Part shown: piece after piece, positions 8,337 through 16,303 of the stretch
Layout of the letters: each line of letters begins with the position of its first letter
Position numbering within the stretch: the stretch's first letter is position 1
Source: Jidongwangia harbinensis
Lineage (GTDB): Bacteria; Actinomycetota; Actinomycetes; Mycobacteriales; Micromonosporaceae
Direction of reading: 5' to 3'
DNA length: 64,000 nucleotides
Assembly: GCF_020216025.1 (NCBI RefSeq)
Contig: NZ_JAIWNC010000001.1
Coordinates: 372,001-436,000, forward strand
The notes under the pieces: generated by a model
The model's database searches: none
What the model was told of the DNA's origin: nothing
Seen by the model: only the letters and a program-made list of their open reading frames with translations
Translations under genes and position numbers: made by a program

Positions 8337-8375
8337 GCCGGATCGAACCGGCGAGATCCGGCTCATTCAGGCCGG
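8337..8375 (-). tRNA. tRNA-Phe-like remnant (anticodon and T arms only)
   Basis: Between two folded tRNAs lies a 69-nt slot holding a 5-bp stem CCGGC/GCCGG with an 8-nt loop CTGAATGA (GAA in the anticodon place) and a 5-bp T stem GCCGG/CCGGC with a 6-nt loop TTCGAT. I cannot find a matching acceptor stem or D arm. It is probably a decayed tRNA-Phe-like unit. Confidence 0.35.
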
Positions 8376-8392
8376 CGGGCTGGTGCCTTCGG

Positions 8393-8465
8393 TGTCCCCG
8401 GAGAGATTCGAACTCCCGGCCCCCGGATCCGTAATCCGGTGCTCTTTCCGCTGAGCTACGAGGAC
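8393..8465 (-). tRNA. tRNA-Arg(ACG)
   Basis: 73 nt: acceptor GTCCTCG/CGGGGAC with one T-G pair, D arm GCTC/GAGC, anticodon stem CCGGA/TCCGG with loop TTACGGA (anticodon ACG), T stem GGGAG/CTCTC with loop TTCGAAT, discriminator A followed by CC. Canonical fold; A34 would need TadA editing as in ordinary bacterial tRNA-Arg(ACG). Confidence 0.9.
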
Positions 8466-8468
8466 AGG

Positions 8469-8535
8469 CGGAACGTGGCCGGCTTGGCCTGACCGCCGTG
8501 ACCGGTCGGCCCGCCCGATTCGCCGCGCACCTTCC
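8469..8535 (-). tRNA. tRNA-Val(CAC)-like element with shortened T arm
   Basis: The 74-nt gap between two folded tRNAs contains a 6-of-7-bp acceptor (GGAAGGT/ACGTTCC) and a perfect anticodon stem GACCG/CGGTC with loop GTCACGG, so T33 and anticodon CAC. Only 14 nt separate the anticodon stem from the 3' acceptor strand; they form a 4-bp GGCC/GGCC hairpin instead of a T arm. This could be a degenerate tRNA or a chance fold. Confidence 0.3.
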
Positions 8536-8539
8536 GTGG

Positions 8540-8612
8540 TGGACCTGGGCGGATTCGAACCGCCGACCCCCGGTCTGCCGAACCGGTGCGCTACCAGCTG
8601 CGCCACAAGCCC
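8540..8612 (-). tRNA. tRNA-like, Pro(CGG)- or Ala(GGC)-type, ambiguous anticodon
   Basis: 73 nt: acceptor GGGCTTG/CAGGTCC with two wobble pairs, D arm GCGC/GCGC, T stem GGCGG/CCGCC with loop TTCGAAT, discriminator A followed by CC. The anticodon stem CCGGT/ACCGG leaves loop TCGGCAG: strict spacing gives GGC but puts C at position 33, where T is universal. Opening the T-A closing pair gives TTCGG, as in tRNA-Pro(CGG). The D arm also looks Pro-like. Identity is unresolved. Confidence 0.6.
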
Positions 8613-8617
8613 ATGTC

Positions 8618-8690
8618 GTCCGGAACCCCGGGTCGAACGGGGTGTCTCACGCTCCCCAGGCGCGCGGCGTGCCGTCTCCCCCGCTCCGGA
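8618..8690 (-). tRNA. tRNA-Pro(GGG)-like
   Basis: 73 nt with acceptor TCCGGAG/TTCCGGA (one wobble), anticodon stem CGCGC/GCGTG, loop CTGGGGA (anticodon GGG, T33 kept), and a perfect T stem CCCCG/CGGGG with loop TTCGACC. The D stem is weak (two pairs). The discriminator is C, not the A usual for tRNA-Pro. Adjacent to the other Pro-like unit. Confidence 0.6.
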
Positions 8691-8693
8691 TCA

Positions 8694-8725
8694 CCCGGCC
8701 GCCGGCGGATCTGCCGGCGGCCGGG
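8694..8725 (-). terminator. 13-bp perfect hairpin inside the tRNA array
   Basis: An inverted repeat of 13 bp (arms 8694-8706 and 8713-8725, loop GGATCT) separates the tRNA-Trp gene from the rest of the array. It has no T-run, so it would be an actinomycete-type I-shaped terminator or a processing structure. It lies immediately 5' of the Pro(GGG)-like gene on the transcribed strand. Confidence 0.45.
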
Positions 8726-8829
8726 CACGATGCGACGCGGCGCACGGCTGTGCGCGGCGTCGGTGATGTGCCATCCGCTGTGGAGTTGTCAATGAGCCAT
8801 GCCGCCGGCCAGGGGCCGGGGCGAGTGCG

Positions 8830-8902
8830 CACGGGCAGCAGGAGTCGAACCCGCGTCTTCCGGTTTTGGAGACCGGTGCTCTGCCGGTTGAGCTACACCC
8901 GT
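8830..8902 (-). tRNA. tRNA-Trp(CCA), first of the array
   Basis: 73 nt: acceptor ACGGGTG/TGCCCGT (two G-T pairs), D arm GCTC/GAGC, anticodon stem CCGGT/ACCGG with loop CTCCAAA (anticodon CCA), T stem GCGGG/CCTGC with loop TTCGACT, discriminator G as for Trp. Canonical. It is 127 bp upstream of the next array member, with a strong hairpin between them. Confidence 0.9.
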
Positions 8903-8936
8903 AGGCCGGAGTCGAGAGGCCGGCCGTGCCGGAAAC

Positions 8937-8970
8937 GGAAAAGCCGCCCGTCCCGAACCGGGAGGGCGGC
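8937..8970 (-). terminator. Rho-independent terminator
   Basis: On the minus strand, GCCGCCC (7 bp outer stem) and CCCG/CGGG (inner stem, small bulge) close on a short loop and are followed by TTTTCC. It lies 16 bp past the stop of the 43-codon ORF and 35 bp before the tRNA-Trp gene, so it separates the two transcripts. Confidence 0.75.
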
Positions 8971-8986
8971 GATCGCTAGTCGGGTA

Positions 8987-9118
8987 CTAGCTGCGCCGCC
9001 GGCCCAGGTCGTGGCTGTCCTCGCCGCCGGTCGGATAGCCGGGTCGCCCGGCACAGGCCATGGCGACCTCGCCGCGCGGCATCAGCCGGTGCGCTGCGAT
9101 CGAGGTGTGCCACGACAT
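8987..9118 (-). CDS. Small 43-residue ORF with RBS and terminator, function unknown
   Basis: ATG 9118 is preceded by CAGGAGACCAACC, an ideal ribosome-binding site, and the frame ends in TAG 16 bp before a T-tailed terminator; a TAGCGT -10-like box lies about 45 bp before the start. The peptide has one Cys, two Trp/Tyr aromatics and a basic end (GRRRS); no signal peptide or membrane segment. The complete gene-like layout is the evidence that it is real; I do not recognise the family. It sits directly upstream of the tRNA array on the same strand. Confidence 0.55.
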   Translation of the reverse strand: MSWHTSIAAHRLMPRGEVAMACAGRPGYPTGGEDSHDLGRRRS

Positions 9119-9248
9119 GGTTGGTCTCCTGACCGTGATCGGTTCGTCCTGGTGGTGATCACTACGCTAGGGCCACCCCACCGGCGCCGGCAACTCCATT
9201 TACCGCCCGGCTTCGGCGGTTGCCGCGACAGACCTGGGCATCGGGCCG

Positions 9249-9866
9249 GTGGCTACGCTCGCCGACATGGCAGGCGATCTCCGGATTCCCTTCACGCACG
9301 AGGACCGCGACGGCGACGTCGTCGTCCGGGTCAAGCGGATCGCCACCGGCGCCGAAGCCGGGTTCGACATCCTTGCGAACCTGCCGTTCGGGCCGGAGGC
9401 AGCGGCGGGATACCCGAGCATGTCGGCGACCCTGGTGTACGCGGGCGAGGGCTATCGGCAGCTCATGGGGTGGATCCAGATCGTTCACAGCGTGCGCTCC
9501 TGGCGCGACGGGCGGGTAGACGAGGCCAGCGAGGTGGACCTCGGCCCGGTCTGGCAGGACACGGACCTTCCGTTCCTCGCGCTCGGATACCTGCCCTCGG
9601 CATTCGACGCCCCGGCACGGAATCTCCGCGGTGCCGACGCCCTCGACTGGCGCGCCGACATGTTCCTCACCACGGTCCCCCGGCGTACCCGTGCCGAGCC
9701 CATCAGGCGGCTCGCGTCCTTCACCTGGGGCTACCGCGAGACCGACACTCCACCAGAACCACCGACCGTCTTCCCGCCACGGAGAACCGAACACGACGCA
9801 TGGACGCGCGCCCTCGACCTGTTGCGGCGACGGTTCCCCGGCTGGGTCTGGGCGCCACCGGGATGA
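9249..9866 (+). CDS. Hypothetical cytoplasmic protein
   Basis: 205 residues with an ordinary globular composition: acidic start (FTHEDRDGDVVVRVKRI), a central LMGWIQIVHSVRSW segment, and a C-terminal helix ending in RRRFPGWVWAPPG. There is no signal peptide, membrane segment or known catalytic motif. Two ATGs (9249 and 9267) could start it. It may be a conserved actinobacterial hypothetical; the aromatic-rich middle suggests a stable fold. Divergent to the small ORF at 8987. Confidence 0.65.
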   Translation: MATLADMAGDLRIPFTHEDRDGDVVVRVKRIATGAEAGFDILANLPFGPEAAAGYPSMSATLVYAGEGYRQLMGWIQIVHSVRSWRDGRVDEASEVDLGPVWQDTDLPFLALGYLPSAFDAPARNLRGADALDWRADMFLTTVPRRTRAEPIRRLASFTWGYRETDTPPEPPTVFPPRRTEHDAWTRALDLLRRRFPGWVWAPPG

Positions 9867-10176
9867 CACCGCCGCGCCCGGGGCCGTAAGGTCGGGCTGG
9901 GCCGCAGACCGGGACGGGTCACGCATGTCCGCTTTACGGATAGTGGTAGATCAATTCCGCCGGGCTGGCCAGAACGGGAGCGGCAACGGTATGTAGATGA
10001 CCTGGCCAAGCACGGGGGAGGCGCGCGGCTGATGGCACTGCATGGATACGAGTGGCCCGTACGTGATGGCGGCGGGCACCGCGCGACGCAACCCGGCTGA
10101 TCGGCCGTTCTCCACCTCACCACTGTGGACGCGCCGTTCCGGCGCGCCGACGCCGTTCTCACTCATGGGGGTTGTG
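9867..10176. other. Intergenic region before the toxin gene, no feature recognised
   Basis: About 310 bases. The toxin frame can be extended into it (to ATG 10042), but the added residues have no signal-peptide character and the composition is unlike the gene. I see no clear promoter, tRNA, terminator or repeat here. Confidence 0.4.
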
Positions 10177-13100
10177 ATGGCCTTGCCATCCGTCTGGTCC
10201 GTGGTCAAACGTTCAGGCCGCCGCATACCCGGCGGTGCCCGCATCGGCGGTGCGGCCGTCGCGCTGGCGCTGGTAGTCCAGCTCGGCGGCCCGGGTGTGC
10301 CGGCGCATGCGGCGGAGTCCGGCGCGACGGTGGCGCAGATGCGCGACCACGCGGCTGCGGACCTCGTCGAGGGTGGACCGTCGGTGCGGCGCGCCGCGGA
10401 AGCGGCGCTGCTCGGCTCGGACGCCGACGTCCGGGCCTACTTCGATCACGGCGCCCAGGTCGCGCTGGAGGCGGACGAGCGGGCGGCCGTCCAGGTGCTG
10501 GCCGGCATGGACGGCGCGACGTTGCGCACCGCCGCGCACGCCGCGCTCGACAGGTCGCCGGAGGAGATCGAGAAGTTCGTCTACGGCGGGTGGCGCAACG
10601 CCTGGGCCGCCGACGAGCGCCAGCGGGTGTACCGGGCGCTCGCGGCCGGTGGGACGACCGTCAAGTCCGCGGCCCAGCAGGCGCTGGCCGGTGGCGCCGA
10701 GGGCATCGACAAGTTCCTGACCTCCGGGCGGGACGCGGCGGAGCACGCCGACGACCGGCTGGCCGCCACCCGGATGCTGACCGGCGCGCCGAACAACAGC
10801 GGCCCGGTCCTGAACGCGGCCGCGCAGTCCGCCCTGAACGGGACGCCGGAGGACCTCAAGGAGTTCCTGCGCTGGGGTCAGTTCACGGCCCGGGCCCGCG
10901 ACGCCGAGCTGGCCTCGATCCGGAGCCTGACCGAGCAGGCGAAGCAGGCCGGTGAGACCACCGCACGGGAGGCGCTCGCCGCCGAGGAGTCGTCGATCCG
11001 GGCCGGCAACGCGGCCGCCGAGGCCAAGCGGGCCGCCCAGGCCGCGGAGGCGGAGGCCAAGGCGGCGGGCGGTGACGCCCGGAAGGCGTCCGCCGCGGCC
11101 GGGCGGGCCGCGGACGCGGCTCAGGGTGCGGCCGACGCGGCCCGCGAGGCGGTCGCGGCGTCCAACGCCGCGATGCGCGCCGCCCGGGTGGCGGCCGACG
11201 CCGCCCGCAAGGCGACCACCGCGGCGGCACTGACCGCGCAGGCCGCCTCGCGCGCACAGCGCGCCGCCGCCGCCGCGCGGCTGAATGCCGGCGACGCCCG
11301 GTTGGCGCGGGAGGCCGCCGAGGCCGCCCGCGACGCCGCCGAGCGCGCCCGCGAACTGGAGCAGGTCAAGGCCGAGAGGGACCGGGCGATGGCCCAGGCG
11401 ACCGCGGCGGCCCTCTCGGCCAAGGCCGCCGGTGCGAACGCCGACGATGCGGCGAACGCCGCGGACGAGGCCGGCCGGCAGTCCGGTGTGTCGGCACAGC
11501 AGGCGCAGCGCGCCCGGAACGCGGCCGCGCAGGCCCGCCGGGCCGCCGCGACCGCGGACCGGGCCGCGGACCGCGCCGAGAGCCTGGCCCGGCAGGCGAA
11601 GGAGGCGTCGGACGAGGCGTTCCGGTACGCCCAGCAGGCCGCCGAGCACGCGGAGAACGCGGTCACCCAGGCCCGGGCCGCGGCGGACGCCGCCGACCGG
11701 GCCGAGATCTCCGCGGCCGAGGCGGCCAAGCACGCCCAGTCGGCGGTGGACGCGGCGAACGTGGCGGTGAACGCCGCGAACCAGGCCGTCGAGCTGGAGG
11801 CGCTGGCGCGTACCGAGGACCAGGCCCGGCTGGCGGAGTGGACCGAGCAGGGGGTCCAGGCGGCCCAGACGGCGCTGGAGGCGGAACGGCAGAACACCGC
11901 GGCGAGCGGTGAGCTGGCGGCGTGGAACCGGACGCTGCTGTGGGACACCGCCGAGCAGGACCGCGTCGACGCGACCACCAGGACCCTTCTGGCCGAGGCC
12001 GCCGCCGTGGACGCGCCGGTCGAGGTCGTGCGGGACAAAGGCCGGCGGGCCGCGTTGGCACTGGTGACGATCGGTGGTGAGTGGACGCGGCAGGCCGCGC
12101 AGGACGCGCTCGGCGGCGATGACGCGGAACTGCGCCTGTGGCTGACCGAGGGCCGGCGGAGCGCCGCCGGTCAGGACGACCGGGCCCGGCTCTGGCGGCT
12201 GGTCGACACGCTGCCCGACGGCCCGGAGAAGACCGCCGCGCAGGCCGCGCTGGGCGGCAGCGACGCCGTGGTGGAGTCGTTCCTGCGCACCAGGAACTAC
12301 GCCGGCAAGGTGGCGAAGGACCGGCAGCAGGTGTACGCCATGCTGCCGACCGCCGGCACGAACCTGAAGGCGGCCGCGGACCGGGCCCTGGCCGGCACGG
12401 CGGCGGAGCTGCACCAGTTCCTCCGCACCGGGCAGTACACGGCCCGCGCCGCGGACGACCGGCTCGAGGTGTACCGCGTCATGGAGCAGGGCGGCCCGGA
12501 GGTCCAGGCCGCCGCGAAGGTGGCGCTGGCCGGCCCGCCGTCGTACCTCTCGTACTTCCTCACCACCGGCCTGTACCAGGCGCAGCAGCGTGACCTGGAG
12601 CAGGCCGCGCACGTGGCCACGGTGAGGAAGCTCATCGCCGAGGCCCAGCAGTACGCCCAGAAGGCCCTGGAGGACGCGGACCGCGCGGTCGAGGCGGCCA
12701 AGCGGGCCCAGGGGTACGCCAACGACGCGAACGCGGCCAAGGCCCGGGCCGACGCCGCCGCGCAGCAGGCCGTGACGTTCGCCAACCAGGCCGCCGCCTC
12801 GGCCGACCAGGCGAAGCAGTCGGCCGACCAGGCGGCGCAGTCCGCGGTCACCGCCCGCAACGCCGCGAACCGGGCGCAGGCCAGCGCCAGCCAGGCCGCC
12901 CGGTCGGCGGCCACCGCGACCGCCGCTGCGCAGCGGGCGCAGGCCGATGCGTACACCGCCTACCAGGCCAAGCATGCGGCCCGGGCGGCGGCGGACGCGG
13001 CCGGTCAGGACGCCGCCGCGGCGGCGAAGGCCGCCCAGGAGGCCGCGGACATCTACGTCGACCGGCTCAAGCAGGCCGAGCTGGACCGGCGCAGCAACGA

Positions 13101-14337
13101 GCCGGGCAGCGGGCCGGACGGCGAGGGCACCGCCGCGGACGCCCACAAGACGTGGGGCTGCCTGGCGATCGACCCGTCGTCGGTGTCCAAGGAGTGCCTG
13201 ACGGTCTTCAAGGACTTCGCCGACGCCCTGATCAACCCCGCCAAGTGCAGCACGCCGGCGAACGCCGGAACGGCCGGCTGCACGATGCTGGCCGACCTCA
13301 ATCAGTTCGCCAAGGAGAACGGCGACCTGCTCCTGGACATGCTGCAGTTCACGCTCATGGCGTGCGGGCTGATCCCCGGCGCCGGCGAGGTGTGCGACGG
13401 CATCGACGCCGCGGTGTCCTTCGGCCGTGGCGACTGGACCGGCGGTCTGCTGTCGCTCGGGTCCGCGATCCCCATCCTCGGCTGGGGTGCCACCGGTCTG
13501 AAGGCGTGGAAGAACGGCGACAAGTTCCGCAGCATCCAGAAGATCATCGAGAAGCTGCGGAACGGCGGCGGCAGCTGCCCGGTCGGGAACAGCTTCGTGG
13601 CCGGCACCCGGGTGCGCCTGGCCGACGGCCAGACCAAGGCGATCGAGACCGTACGGATCGGTGACGCGGTGACCGCGACCGACCCGGCGGGACGCCGCAC
13701 CGCGGCCCGGTCGGTGACCGCCACGAGAACCGGGTACGGCGTCCGACAACTGGTCGACATCAGCATCGACGACGATGCCGACGCCACCACCCCGGCCGCG
13801 GTGCTGTCCGCCACGGCGGAGCACCCGTTCTGGGTCCCGGCCAAGCGGGCCTGGGTGCCCGCCCGGAAGCTGGCGGCGGGCACCGCGGTGCAGCAGCTGG
13901 GCGGCGGACCGGTCCGGGTGACCGCGGTCGCCACGCGCACCGAGACCACCCGGGTGTACAACCTCACCGTCGCCGACCTCCACACCTACTACGTGGTGGC
14001 CGGGGCGGCGACCGTGCTCACGCACAACGAGGATCCGCCGCGGATCCCGTGCCTGCCGAAGGTCGGCGACGTGCCCCGCAAGGTGGTCAACAGCAACATG
14101 GCCCACGTCGACGACGCGCGGGCACAGCGGGCCGGCTACAGCACGGCGCAGGAGGCGCAGGCCGCGGTCCGTGACCTGAGCACGCGCGTCAATCGCGACG
14201 GATTCCCGGAAGGTACGATTCCGGACACGGCGCGGTCCGACCGGGTGCTGGTGCCGATCGGCGACAAGGGGTACGCGGTCTACCAGATCAAGCCCAACGG
14301 GAACGCCGTGTTCAAGACGATCCTGGAGAAGAGGTGA
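10177..14337 (+). CDS. Large ALF-repeat/coiled-coil/pretoxin-HINT polymorphic toxin
   Basis: Exported multidomain protein of about 1386 residues. ATG 10177 (GGGGG upstream) opens a signal peptide with core GGAAVALALVVQL. Two blocks of ALF repeats (units like AAQQALAGGAEGIDKFLTSG; about 10330-10920 and 12050-12590) alternate with two very Ala-rich heptad coiled coils (about 10960-11820 and 12600-13090). A pretoxin HINT domain (13590-14030) starts NSFVAGTRVRLADG and ends VLTHNE, the His-Asn end of self-cleaving inteins. The last 100 residues, with KGYAVYQIKPNGNAVFKTIL, are the presumed toxin tip, released by HINT cleavage; its activity is unknown, possibly an RNase-like fold. An overlapping gene follows. 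Confidence 0.85.
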   Translation: MALPSVWSVVKRSGRRIPGGARIGGAAVALALVVQLGGPGVPAHAAESGATVAQMRDHAAADLVEGGPSVRRAAEAALLGSDADVRAYFDHGAQVALEADERAAVQVLAGMDGATLRTAAHAALDRSPEEIEKFVYGGWRNAWAADERQRVYRALAAGGTTVKSAAQQALAGGAEGIDKFLTSGRDAAEHADDRLAATRMLTGAPNNSGPVLNAAAQSALNGTPEDLKEFLRWGQFTARARDAELASIRSLTEQAKQAGETTAREALAAEESSIRAGNAAAEAKRAAQAAEAEAKAAGGDARKASAAAGRAADAAQGAADAAREAVAASNAAMRAARVAADAARKATTAAALTAQAASRAQRAAAAARLNAGDARLAREAAEAARDAAERARELEQVKAERDRAMAQATAAALSAKAAGANADDAANAADEAGRQSGVSAQQAQRARNAAAQARRAAATADRAADRAESLARQAKEASDEAFRYAQQAAEHAENAVTQARAAADAADRAEISAAEAAKHAQSAVDAANVAVNAANQAVELEALARTEDQARLAEWTEQGVQAAQTALEAERQNTAASGELAAWNRTLLWDTAEQDRVDATTRTLLAEAAAVDAPVEVVRDKGRRAALALVTIGGEWTRQAAQDALGGDDAELRLWLTEGRRSAAGQDDRARLWRLVDTLPDGPEKTAAQAALGGSDAVVESFLRTRNYAGKVAKDRQQVYAMLPTAGTNLKAAADRALAGTAAELHQFLRTGQYTARAADDRLEVYRVMEQGGPEVQAAAKVALAGPPSYLSYFLTTGLYQAQQRDLEQAAHVATVRKLIAEAQQYAQKALEDADRAVEAAKRAQGYANDANAAKARADAAAQQAVTFANQAAASADQAKQSADQAAQSAVTARNAANRAQASASQAARSAATATAAAQRAQADAYTAYQAKHAARAAADAAGQDAAAAAKAAQEAADIYVDRLKQAELDRRSNEPGSGPDGEGTAADAHKTWGCLAIDPSSVSKECLTVFKDFADALINPAKCSTPANAGTAGCTMLADLNQFAKENGDLLLDMLQFTLMACGLIPGAGEVCDGIDAAVSFGRGDWTGGLLSLGSAIPILGWGATGLKAWKNGDKFRSIQKIIEKLRNGGGSCPVGNSFVAGTRVRLADGQTKAIETVRIGDAVTATDPAGRRTAARSVTATRTGYGVRQLVDISIDDDADATTPAAVLSATAEHPFWVPAKRAWVPARKLAAGTAVQQLGGGPVRVTAVATRTETTRVYNLTVADLHTYYVVAGAATVLTHNEDPPRIPCLPKVGDVPRKVVNSNMAHVDDARAQRAGYSTAQEAQAAVRDLSTRVNRDGFPEGTIPDTARSDRVLVPIGDKGYAVYQIKPNGNAVFKTILEKR

Positions 14338-14708
14338 CCGTGATGGCGGGGCTCGCACCCGGTGAACAGCCGTTGCGGGAGCCCTTCTGGTCCTTCGCCG
14401 AGCCGGGCGAGGAACGCGCGGTCGACCGGCTGTTGCGGCGGCGCTTCCCGGACACGTACCGGAGGCTCGCCGCGGCCCTGGAGCAGGCCGATCCGATGGA
14501 CGTCGTCTACCCCGGCAATCCCGGTGAGTACGACGACGTGGTGCGCGAGATCCTGGTCCTCCTGGCCGGGGCGGGCGGCTCGGTGGACGGGATGCCCGTC
14601 GACGAGCTGGCCGGCCTGATCGAGGAGGGCCTGGCCCGGCGCTTCGGTGAGCCGGCGGACGACCGGGCCGTCCGCCGGGCGGCCGAACTGCTGGCCGGCG
14701 CGGGCTGA
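14334..14708 (+). CDS. Candidate immunity protein for the HINT toxin
   Basis: 124 residues, acidic and helical. The GTG start at 14334 overlaps the toxin stop (GTGA), so translation is coupled; ATG 14343 is the alternative. The middle motif DPMDVVYPGNPGEYDDVVRE resembles the DP...EYD signature of small DUF1871-like proteins that often sit after toxins. No signal peptide, so it acts in the cytoplasm. Position directly after a C-terminal toxin tip is the main argument for the immunity role; neutralisation is inferred. Confidence 0.6.
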   Translation: MTVMAGLAPGEQPLREPFWSFAEPGEERAVDRLLRRRFPDTYRRLAAALEQADPMDVVYPGNPGEYDDVVREILVLLAGAGGSVDGMPVDELAGLIEEGLARRFGEPADDRAVRRAAELLAGAG

Positions 14709-14713
14709 GCGGC

Positions 14714-14745
14714 GTGCGGGCCACCACCACGGTGGTGGTCCGCAC
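14714..14745. terminator. Bidirectional I-shaped terminator
   Basis: GTGCGG-G-CCACCACC and GGTGGTGG-T-CCGCAC form a 15-bp stem (one G-T wobble) with a 2-nt loop nominally. No T-run on either side. It separates the toxin/immunity operon from the convergent methyltransferase gene. Confidence 0.65.
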
Positions 14746-14804
14746 CTCCGCGGGGATCGGGGTCCGTCGCTGACGTGCGGGCCGGCCGGCTCTGGTGCGC
14801 GGGT

Positions 14805-15644
14805 CTAGGGCTTGCGGCCCAGGCCGCCCGCGATGATCTTCCCGGCGAAGCTCATCGGCTCGGGCACGACGTCGTCCGGGTCCGGACGCCAGAGTGGGTT
14901 GTAGACCACGCCGGGTTCCAGCAGCTCCATGCCGGCGAAGAAGCCGCGGACCTCGTCGAAGCTCCGGAACCGTCCGCTGCCCAGGTCGCCCAGCATCACC
15001 CGCTCGATGTCGGCGGTCTCCGCGCCGCCGTCGATGAAGTGGGTGATGAAAACGAGGCTGCCCGACGGGACCGCGTCGCGGTACCGCGCGACCAGCTCGC
15101 CGGGGCGCTGCGAGTCGTCGAGGTGGTGGAGCACCGCGACCATCAGGAGCCCGACCGGCCGGTCGAAGTCGATCAGAGCGCGCAAATCGGGACTGTTCAG
15201 GACCTCGTCCGGGTCGCACAGGTCGGCGGTGATCACCGTGGTGTTCCCGTTCTCGGCCAGCAACGCCCGGCCGTGCACCAGCACCATCGGGTCGTTGTCG
15301 ACGTAGACCACCTTGGCCTTGGGGTTCACGCTCTGCGCGACCTCGTGGGTGTTCTGCACCGTGGGTAGGCCGGCGCCGAGGTCGATGAACTGGTCGATGC
15401 CCTGGTTCACCATGTGCCGGACGGCCCGGCCCAGGGCGGCCCGGTTGTGCAGCCCCACGTCGATCCCGCCGGGGGTCAGCTCGATGAGCTTGGCGGCGAA
15501 CTCCCGGTCGACCGCGAAGTTGTCCTTGCCGCCGAGCAGGAAGTCGTACACCCGGGCCACGCTCGGCACCGTGGGATCCACACCGACCGGCGTCTTCCGC
15601 TTCGGACTCTCCGCCTGGCCGGCGGGTGCGGCGCTGTACTCCAC
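14805..15644 (-). CDS. SAM-dependent methyltransferase, SAV2177/DUF574 family
   Basis: 279 residues. The N-terminal block PSVARVYDFLLGGKDNFAVD is the hallmark of this actinobacteria-specific family. The SAM site follows as FIDLGAGLPT, then VVYVDNDPMVL and VLHHLDD. Start is GTG 15644 with GGGAG upstream; the longer frame adds an unlikely Arg/Pro-rich tail. Members are abundant in Streptomyces and relatives and their substrates are unknown. It stands alone, convergent with the toxin operon. Confidence 0.9.
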   Translation of the reverse strand: MEYSAAPAGQAESPKRKTPVGVDPTVPSVARVYDFLLGGKDNFAVDREFAAKLIELTPGGIDVGLHNRAALGRAVRHMVNQGIDQFIDLGAGLPTVQNTHEVAQSVNPKAKVVYVDNDPMVLVHGRALLAENGNTTVITADLCDPDEVLNSPDLRALIDFDRPVGLLMVAVLHHLDDSQRPGELVARYRDAVPSGSLVFITHFIDGGAETADIERVMLGDLGSGRFRSFDEVRGFFAGMELLEPGVVYNPLWRPDPDDVVPEPMSFAGKIIAGGLGRKP

Positions 15645-15827
15645 TGTGAACTCCCGGGTCAACAGGGTGCTGAGGGGGCACAGCGTACCGGGCGCACCGG
15701 ATCTGCGCGGCACGAACCCGGCGCGGGCCGGAACCGGTCGGCCGCCGCCCGGTCGGCACGCCACCGGTGACCGGGCGGGCGGACGTCACCGGGTGGAGCG
15801 ACGGGCGCGGCCGGCTTCCGGCGCCGC

Positions 15828-16169
15828 TCAGGCGGGTTCCGGTGGATCGGTCTGGGAGGGCACGTCGAGCGGGTGACGCGCGGCGTCGCGGCTGGCGATG
15901 CTGGCCATGGCGTTCCGGTACTGCAGTCCGGTGATCTCCCCCGTCATCAGCTGTCGGCTCAGGACGCCCTCCAGGGTCTGCGGGTCCGGCTCCGGTACCG
16001 CGGCCGGCGGCGCGACCGCCATGGCCGGCCGGCCGGCCGCCTCGAGGACCGCTCGGCGCAGCTGGGGCCGCGCCGCGAGGACAACTGCCGCGATCAGGCA
16101 CGCCAGCACGATCAGGGAGCACAGCACGAGGATCACCTTCCATTCGGAGCCGCGCCACGGCGGGTACAT
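15828..16169 (-). CDS. Small single-pass membrane protein with SHOCT-like C-terminus
   Basis: 113 residues: a short N-terminus, one strong transmembrane helix (KVILVLCSLIVLACLIAAVV), a Pro/Ala linker and a C-terminal helical pair with EGVLSRQLMTGEITGLQYRN, the pattern of the SHOCT oligomerisation motif. Likely N-out with the SHOCT part in the cytoplasm. ATG 16169. Function unknown; such proteins are common, often as small membrane accessory proteins. Confidence 0.7.
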   Translation of the reverse strand: MYPPWRGSEWKVILVLCSLIVLACLIAAVVLAARPQLRRAVLEAAGRPAMAVAPPAAVPEPDPQTLEGVLSRQLMTGEITGLQYRNAMASIASRDAARHPLDVPSQTDPPEPA

Positions 16170-16303
16170 CCGCGGGTCCAGTGAACATGGCGGTGGCCGG
16201 TGCGGTTCTCATCCCGTGCGGGTGGCATCGCCCCGGACGGCGGGTCGTGCGCTCATCCTTCGCGGATGGGCCGCGCTCGCCGGAGGGCTGTGACGCTGAC
16301 GTC

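Noticed and set aside
8770..8792. TTGACA on the minus strand as promoter of the tRNA array after tRNA-Trp
   Set aside because: No TANNNT-like -10 lies at 16-18 bp; the hexamer alone is not enough.
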